A stretch of DNA of 64,000 bases, taken from positions 38,470,162 through 38,534,161 of the forward strand of contig OU342637.1 in NCBI GenBank assembly GCA_910589415.1, given 5' to 3'. The translations under genes and the position numbers were made by a program. Shown in pieces: positions 37,001 through 46,000 of this stretch. The notes beneath the pieces are model-generated. The model saw nothing but the letters and a program-made list of their open reading frames with translations, made no database searches and had not been told where the DNA came from. The stretch comes from Malachius bipustulatus. Lineage: Eukaryota > Arthropoda > Insecta > Coleoptera > Melyridae. Within the stretch, counting starts at the first letter, position 1; every line of letters starts with the position of its first letter.

Positions 37001-40000
37001 CCATGAGTTCTGATACGGTTTTGTCATGTTTCCCCAGGATTAGTATGACTATATCGTTCGCTAACCCTGAGTATAATAACCTTGGTTGTTTAGTTTATTG
37101 AGTAGATCATCTGCTACCATGTACCACAGTTAGTAGTGGAGATAAGACTCCCCGTGTGGGCATCCTTTGGCAACAGCAATCCTCACCTTTTCGCTGTACC
37201 TACATGCGTTAACTTTCCTGACTTCCAGCATAGCTTTCAGCCACCTAGTAATGGTATCGTTCGCTCCATGCCTTCTGACAGTCGAGATCATGCACTCGAA
37301 TGAGGTATTATCAAATGCCCCTTCAATATCAAGAAACGCCCCAAGAGCAGTTTCATTGTTATCCATTGATTTTTCGATCCTCATCACCAGTTGATGTAAG
37401 GCCGATTCACATGATTTCCCTGGTTGAAATGCATGCTGCCACTGGTTTAATGGCCTGTTTATAAGGTAGGCTTGCCTGCGGTGTTTTTCAATCATTTTTT
37501 CTAACGCTTTCAAAAGAAATGACGTTAGGCTTATCGGTCTGTATGCCTTTACCTCGTCGTAGTCATTACGACCAGATTTTGGTATAAATATTACCAACAA
37601 GCGGCATATATCAATTTGCCAGGCTGACTCAAAAATTTGCATATCACCGGCGCGAGGTCTTCTTTACCCTGTTCTAACAGCGCAGGGTATATCCCTTCGG
37701 TTCCGGGTGCTTTGTATGGTCCAAATGAACTTTGTGCCCATCTGACTTTTTCATATGTGATAATATGTCTTGCCAGCCGCCAGTCTTCTTTAGAGGGCCT
37801 ATGTGTAGGTTTCATTATGTCAGACTGTCGGTTGTCTTGCTGTTTATTGTCGTACAGTCGGGAAAGTGCGCCTTGAGAAGTACCTCAAGTGTACCGCTTC
37901 CAGTTTCGGTATATTTATCATTATTTGTTGTCTTTTAGAGTTCCAATGGGGTTAAGGGGATCTTTTGCCAGGAGTTTGTAGAGTCTTGCTCCTTCGGTTG
38001 TGGTTTCCACATCCTGACAGAGCTTCCTCCACGCATTCCTTCTGGCTATTCGTATCTCCTTATTGTATTCAGTTAGGGTTACCTTATAGTCACCACACTG
38101 TCCTGACTTCTTGGCTCTGTTGAAGAGCTTTTTTAGTTTTCTGTCTCATTTCTGCTAGTTTTGGATTCCACCAGCTAGCATCCCCGCCTTTACGACGAGT
38201 TTATATCGCTTTTGACATTTGCTAAGTGTTCCCTTAGCTCCTCCCGGTATTTCACCCAGTCGGTTTTGCGTGGGTTACGATAGAGTTCTACTACTGTTTT
38301 ATCGACAGAGTCGATCTCCAGGAGAATATATCTGTGATCTGAATGAGACGGTTCATCAGTCACAACCCACTCTCCCACCTGGGTGCTGATTCGGGTGGAG
38401 GTCCAGGTGATGTCGATTATTTCTTTCCGTCTTGATGTTACAAAAGTGGGTTTACTGTCTTGCACCTCTGTAGTTCGTTTCGCTGTTTCCCCACACTATA
38501 TGGTGAGAGTTGGCATCGGCTCCGATGATGAGCTGGAGATTCTGGGCCTCGCAGTAGCTGACCAGCTGCTCCATCTCATGTGGCGGCGGCGGGCTGGGAG
38601 AGTCATATGGTAGGTATAAAGAAGCTATGGCCAGCTCCTTAACTGTCCCATCCATATGGTATTTCAGTCTTACTATAGTTAAGTCCCTAAGACATAAATG
38701 TGTTAGTGTTAGTACTCCCTTCAAGTCCATTTCTTACAAAAATGCAAGTTCTGGCGTTACCGCATACCTTGTTGTAAATAACCTTACCTCTGGCGGATCC
38801 TAGACCTGCTACTCATCCGGCCACCAGCCAGGGTTCTTGGACAAGGACTGCGTCTATGTCCCCGGCAGCTAGAAGTCTGCACAGGGCTGCGGTTTCAGCC
38901 TTACTGTGCTGCAGGTTTATCTGTAGGACCCGCAGCACGGCAAGGCGCAGCACAACTGGCCCGCTTTGTCAATGGGGTTTGTCTTCACTTCTCGGAAAAC
39001 ACTTACAGCTGTCTGCAGTACCTTATTACTGTTCATCAGTATTACGAATTTTATTTTGAAAAAAACTGAAAGTACTGCAATTTCCACCCTCAAATTTAAT
39101 AGCACTCCACGATGTTTCAACTCTTATTCACCATTTGAAGAATCCATGCAATTAAAACCCACTCTTTTGATAGTTCCTTATTGTCCTGTTTATTAGGACG
39201 CAATCAATAGCTCTTATAATAATTATGGAGATTAAAATTGTTTAAAATAATTAACTATTCTGAACAGTTTATTATTATTGTTAATGATATTAAATTGATT
39301 GTTTTTTTTAGCAATAAACGTCGTGGCTATATTTTGGGGAGCATTTTTTGTTGCTGCGATGGGACAAATGATTCTTGCCTCAGTGTTTGCTCAATGGTAT
39401 TGGACTTTTCACAAAAGAAATCTTCCATTTTTCGCAGTTACTGGAGCAGCTGCAAGAGTTTTAAGGTAAGTGGTTTTCTAGCTATTTTTTAAAGTAAACA
39501 CTTACTTACTGTATTATAGCAAGTGGATTGAAAAATGCTAGATTTAGAATATGTAGAAATAAAAATGCATAGTTAATTTTTGAGTCTGTAAAGTGGGGTA
39601 AATTCAGTTAATCAAATGCTATTTATTTTCCGGAAAAATGTTCGGACACGTCGATTCGTGTTTTAAGTTGCGGTCTTTTCTGTTAAGAAAAAATTATATG
39701 GGGCAGCCCAAGTTTGAGGTATGACGTCATCCATAATTTTTTAAATACCAACCGTTTTTTATTGCCTGTTTTAAAAATGCATAATGGATTATACATACAA
39801 TTCTCAAAGGTTCAAAATTGTATTCCTTATTGTCATTTACCCAAAAAAAAAAATTTTAAATTTATTATTATTCTTCTTTCAATGCTCAAAATGTTGTTCA
39901 TTCACTATATAAGTGAATTATTAAAATTTCAAAGTGAAAGAGATGCTTCTGTTGTTTTTATTTATTTGTTTCTATTTATTTTTTTTATTCATTTATTTTT

Positions 40001-43000
40001 TTTGGTAAATGACAAGGAATTAGATTTAACTTTGAGAAATTTGAAATTTATGTTAACCCATTATTATGTTCGTAGGTGGCAGCACTGCCCCCTTCTTATG
40101 TCTGTGCGTCCTGGACAGACTATTCGTTGCTGCCGTCGTATCGCGACAGGCGATCCAGATGAACTAGTTCCATCTTAGCTTTGAAGCTCCTCTGGATCTG
40201 GTACATAACTTCATTTATACACTTTATGACCTTTTACGGTCCGTCCAAGGCTTGATGAAGTTTCGAGGAGCGTCCCTTCTTTCGTTGAGGGTTGTAGGCC
40301 ATACCTGGTCGCCATCCTGGAAACCTCCGTAGTTTGCCTTCCTATCGTACCGAGTATTCATTCGATCGCTCACGAGAGTAATCTTTCTCCGAACTGACGT
40401 TCGTTGCCTGGGAGTATCTACGTATTCGCTGGTCTTCCCCGGTGACTCTTCCGTTGTCCAATGGTCAAGGACTTCAACTGTGATTAACTTTATGCTCAGG
40501 ACCTCTCATAATGTAATTCGATATTTTCAGTGCTTGCACTGCCTTCGTGATAGTGTCTGTATTTCTATGGATCCTTCTGGTTCACCATCACTCTTGGCCC
40601 GGACGAATTGTTCAGAGTTGCCCTTCACACGACCGGTTTTTACTTCTGCAGCTCATTGTCATGAACTGTGACGATCCAGGGACAGTCCGCGGACCAAAGT
40701 CAGCAGTCTCGGCGTATGTGACCTGTTTTCCCGCATCCAAAACAACGAGGTTTATCCGAGGTCTTCCTGTTGAAGTTTGCTTTATTCCAGACGCACTGAA
40801 TTATTTCATACACTTTGGCCTCCAGAGTTTCCAGTGTTCTAGAAAATGATTCCTTTTATTGACCGGTCTCCTCAAAAAGTACCTCCCGGACTCGTGTAAA
40901 ATTTGCTTCCTAGTGTAGAATGCTCAAATCAGCGCCTCATAGACCGTTTTATTTTGCTCATTCAACTGAACATCTGCCTGGTCTCCTGATCACTAAGGCC
41001 ATCAATGAAACTCAGTCCCGCCATGTCTCCTAGGTAGTAATTCGGGTACCCCGGGTATGCCAAATAGACCAGCCATTCGATGTCCGCTTTGAATTCTTGC
41101 AAGATCTCTTCACTCCTCTGCGTTCTTGAGGTAAGCTGCGTCTGTAATACTTGCTTCATATGGCTGTCTTCGAAGCGCATTTCGAGAGCCCTAGCCAGCT
41201 TGTCAAAGTCCCACTGGTCCCGTTTCGGAATAGTCTGCAGGAGTTCCAGAGCTGTTCAATTAAGGCCAGAACTAGAGATGTGGCCTTCTTCTCTGGCGTC
41301 CATGCAGTAGTTTCCGCGGCAGCATCAAACTGACGTCGATAAGTATTCTAAGAACTCTGCCTGTCATACTTTTGAAGCTTCACGTGATGTGAACCACCTC
41401 CATGGGTGCTCGTTGCACCCTCCTCGTTTCGTCGTTGACGTGTTTTCAGGCTCTTGATGCGATTCTGCAGTCTCTCTATTTTATCGATGACCTCTCTCAG
41501 GATTCCGATGGACTCTTTCTTGATCTCTTCTCTAACCTTAGTTTTTACTTGCTCATGGAGCTGGTCTTGATCGTACCTCAATTCATCCAGAATCTTCTTT
41601 AAGTCGTTTTCTTTTTTATTTCCTTCATCTCTCAATTCTTGGTCTTCGAGAATTTTCTTTATTTCTTCTTGTTCTTTTAATATTTTCATTTCTTCTTCCT
41701 TTTCTTTTAACCATGTCCATTGTTCTTCTTCCTTTTCTCGTAACCGTTTCAGTTCTTGATCTTATAAGATTTTCCTTTATTCATCTCTCTTTTCGTTCAA
41801 GGTTCTTCCATAGTTTCTTTTGTTCTTTCATCATAGGAATTGACTGCTGGATTGCTTCAGTTCCCTTTCCGGCTTTGCTTATGGTTACTTCTGGTCAATA
41901 AGTACTTGCTTTACCACTCCAAAACCGGTAAGCGGAGCCAATGCTTCTATCCCTCCGTCATTTCCTCCCCTGGTGGACGCCATCATTACTGAATATATAG
42001 CTGCGTTCGTAGGTCGTAACAGTATTTTATTTTATTCAAAATAAATTCTTCAAACTTTATTATGCCTATATTTATTCCTTCTCATTTTATTTCTACTCTG
42101 TCTAGATTTCAGTTAAAAAAAAGAAGGAACCCCATAATAAGGGTGACCGAATTCTCGAATTTATAGGTTCATCCACAGTAAGAAAATGTCTGCTAATTTC
42201 TAATTGGGTGTTTTATTAAAAAACAAAAACAAATAGGTATATCAATATAATATTGATTTTTCATTTTTTTTTTTAGGTATCATATAGGAACTCTGGCGTT
42301 TGGTTCCTTGATTATTACTATATGCCGATTGATAAGAATAGCTTTGGAATATTGTGATAGAAAATTGAAAAAATATGCAGATAACGCGTTAGTTAAAGCG
42401 ATAATGTGTTGCATGAAATGTTTCTTTTGGTGCTTGGAAAAGTTCCTGAAATTCATCAACAAAAATGCTTACATAATGTGTGCAATCCACGGGAAAAACT
42501 TTTGTGGCAGTGCTAAAGATGCCTTCATGTTATTGGCTAGGAACATCATTCGTGTTTTCGTCCTTGATAAGGTAAGAATTAAGTACCCCTAAATTACATT
42601 TGTAAAAAACACAAAAAATTGGATACAAATTGATGTTTTGAAAATCGCTACATCTCGTTACATAGACATGACAATGTTTTTTGTTAACATATAAAAAATG
42701 AAAAGTATTAGTTTTTACTACTCTTGTAAATTTTTGTAAGTCATACTGGCAGTGCCCGAAACTCAATCGAGAGAGCTGCATCTGGAGTATCCTCTGGATA
42801 CTCCAGATGCAGCACACTGATAAGCCCCAATAAGGCGAAACACGTGTCTGTGCTTGTTCTGGTACTCTGGTGGCTCTGTTGTTGTTTGGATGGAAGCTCT
42901 CTCGATTGAGTTTCGGGCACTGCCAGTATGACAAATGTTAGGGCGATGGAGGAATACTCCGATCCCATTTAACAGGCTAGTAATTGCACTTTATGTGCTT

Positions 43001-46000
43001 TATACTTATACGACATGCATTCATTGCTTTATTTATTAATCGTTGAGTATACTTGCCTTTTCTCTCGTATGAAATATTTAAAATTCAAAATTACACTGAG
43101 AAAAATGATCAAATACAATAAATATCAAGTTACCACTTCTTGCATGGTCACCTATATAAAAAAAATATTTCTTTCATCACTGACACTAATCTCATACCAC
43201 ACCTGGTTAGAATATTCAGAAGCAGCTTGGCAATGGGATATATACCACAAGCCTGGAGAAGAGTACGGGTCACCTTTATTCCCAAAGTGGGAAAAAAGGA
43301 CATCACTCTTCCGAAGTCACCCAGACCCATCTGTCTTACATCATTCCTATTGAAGACAATGGAGAAAGTCGTCGACAACTATATAAGAACAGAGACACTG
43401 AACAGGGTACCACTACACCCAAGTCAGCACGCGTACAGAGCGGTCAGGTCGACAGAGACCGCGTTGTACGAGCTGACTGAAAAGATTCAGGACACTCTGG
43501 AGTACAAGGAAATCGCCATCTGCGCCTTCCTTGATATAGAAGGAGCATTCGACAATACAAAGCACGATGCTGTCAAGAAAGCCTTAACAAAAAGAGGAAT
43601 AGACAACACAACATCCAAATGGATTCAGAACAAGTTGTCTACATATATATATATATAATTCTTTATTAAGAAACTGTTTAGTTACAAATACTAAATTGCC
43701 ATTAAGACACAGTATACAAAATTATAACAAAGAAAAAATTTACATACTTAATAAATATTAAAATTATTAACAATAACTAACAATATTTTATAAATTAATT
43801 TGTAATAACGTTACTAGTATGTAATTACATAGAATTTAATATTGTTTATTAATTATTATTTATTGAATAGTTGAAACCAAGGTGCGCAAGAACACCATTC
43901 AGATAATTACAACTAAAGGATGCCCACTAGGAGGAGTGCTATCTCTCCTTCTGTGGAGTCTGGTCGTTGACGAACTCCTCGGGCTACTCACCGAGAACGG
44001 CATTACCTGCATTGGATATGCCGATGACATCGTCATAATAGCCAGAGGTAAATTTGAAAGTACTCTTCTGCGACATTATACAGAGAGGGTTAAATATAAC
44101 CCTGAAATGGTGCCAGGAAGTAGGACTAAACATCAACCCTACAAAAACAACACTTGTACCATTCACAAGAAGACTGAAGCTTCCAAAACTCAAAGCAATA
44201 CGCTTGAGCGAAGTGGATTTAGAATGGAAGGAAGAAGTTAAATTTCTAGGAGTAACACTAGACAAAAACTTACAGTGGAACCAGCACCTGGACAAAACAG
44301 TAAGTAAGGCCACTACCGTTCTCATGGTGTGCAGGAGAATGGCTAGCAGAACATGGGGCTGTAACCCACACATTCTGCGCTGGATGTACACCATGCTCGT
44401 GAGACCTATCATCACATATGGAGCAGTTGCTTGGTACAAAAGAACTAAGCTAGCAACAGCAAAGAAAAAACTTGAGAAGATCCAGAGACTTGCGTGTCTC
44501 TGCATCACAGGAGCAATGAGAACCTGCCCAACCGCTGCGTTGGAAGTAATCCTGGATCTGACACCACTACATTTGGTGATAGAAAGAAGAGCTGGAGAAG
44601 CTCTTCTTAGGATGTCAAGAGTAGGAATCAGGAGTGTACGGCGAGCCACTGAGGATCGATCCTTGGGTGGCTGTGAGGGGCTCCTGACACTACCAAAAGA
44701 CAGAACTGTTAAGAAATTCAGTTTCGAGAGAAACTTCATCACGAAACTGTCTACGAAAGAGGAATGGAACAACACCTCCAACTGTACTCTCAAAGAAAGT
44801 ACGATCAAATGGTACACAGACGGCTCTAAAACCGTCGAGGGAACCGGGGCAGGAATCTATGGGCCACGCACTTCAAGCGGATTACACGCAATAGAAGTAT
44901 GTACAGGGTGATTCATTATAATGTCGCCCCCCTTTAACTTTGTTATTTCATGTGTCTCAAAAAAATTAAAAGTAGGGTTATGTAGGTGCTAAAAAAGACT
45001 TTTTTATACGTATAACAAAAATTTGAAAATAGATCAGTATACAGGGAAAACCAAAAATTTAATTTTTTTTTCAATGGAACACCCTATATATGAATTTATT
45101 TTTCGGTTCCTCGTAAAATTCTAAGCATAATTTATATAACATACCATATACCTAAATTCAATAGTTTCTGAAATATTCGCATTTGAAACTATTTAAAAAA
45201 CCGTGTGTATAACTACCAAATTGAAAACCTCGATCATCTAAAAGATTTGATACGGATTAAAATTAATAATTTAAATTAAAATAACCCAGAATTCATAACA
45301 GATTCATTGGAGAAAATGCGAACAACCCTTATAAACCCTTATAAAATGTGTTGAAAAAAACGGAGGCCCGCAGTAGAGCATATTATTGTTAGATTTCTTG
45401 ATTTGCAACAGGTGTTTTATAAAATATTTGATGATGTTTCAAATGCGAATATTTCAGAAGCCTTTGAATTTAGGTATACGGTATGTTATGTAAGTTATGC
45501 TTAGAATTTTACGAGGAATCGAAAAATAAATTCATATATAGGGTGATCCATTGAAAAAAAAATTAAATTTTTGGTTTTCCCTGTATACTGATCTACTTTC
45601 AAATTTTTGTTACACGTATAAAAAAGTCTTTTTTAGCACCTACGTAACCCCACTTTTAACTTTTTTTGGGACACATGAAATAACAAAGTTAAAGGGGGGC
45701 GACATTATAATGAATCACCCTGTACCCAAATAAACCTCGACAGAAACTACAAAAACAAAGAAATAGAAATATTGACGGATAGTCAAGCAACCATAAAAAC
45801 GCTGAGCTCTTCGATCATCAGCTCCAATATGGCTTGGGAGTGTCTAGGAAAACTTAACAAATTAGGCAAGAAAAATAAAATTCACCTCAAGTGGAGGGAA
45901 ACGAACGTGCCCACTCATTGGCAAGAAAAGGAGCATCGACACCCTTCATATGACCAGAACCATTCTGTGGCTTCGAAGATACTTTCTTCAAGCAGAACTC

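Larger units (their letters stand above)
36770..39190 (-). mobile_element. R1/LOA-like LINE, 3'-truncated, decayed
   Basis: On the minus strand: possible end of ORF1 (39120-38960), endonuclease (38945-38200), linker, then RT (37815-36780). The thumb, RNase H and tail are missing at the low-coordinate end, or were lost by deletion. It resembles the 5-10 kb LINE in layout but is a different subfamily by sequence. Confidence 0.82.
40070..42000 (-). mobile_element. Gypsy-type LTR retrotransposon remnant: Gag plus end of integrase, pol deleted
   Basis: On the minus strand: a Glu/Lys-rich coiled coil (41900-41348), a Gag core with KQVLQTQLTSRTQRSEEILQ and FIDGLSDQETRQ (41180-40962), a CCHC zinc knuckle CFGCGKTGHIRRDC (about 40760-40700), then only a C-terminal integrase-like tail (about 40440-40150, NTRYDRKANYGGFQDGDQVW). 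Protease, RT, RNase H and the integrase core are gone. No LTR pair could be identified. Stops and shifts throughout. Confidence 0.75.

Noticed and set aside
42530..42934. 134-codon minus-strand frame
   Set aside because: It crosses from CTL exon j into the hairpin MITE on the opposite strand; no motif.
43984..44817. 277-codon minus-strand frame
   Set aside because: It is the shadow of the LINE thumb and RNase H coding on the + strand.
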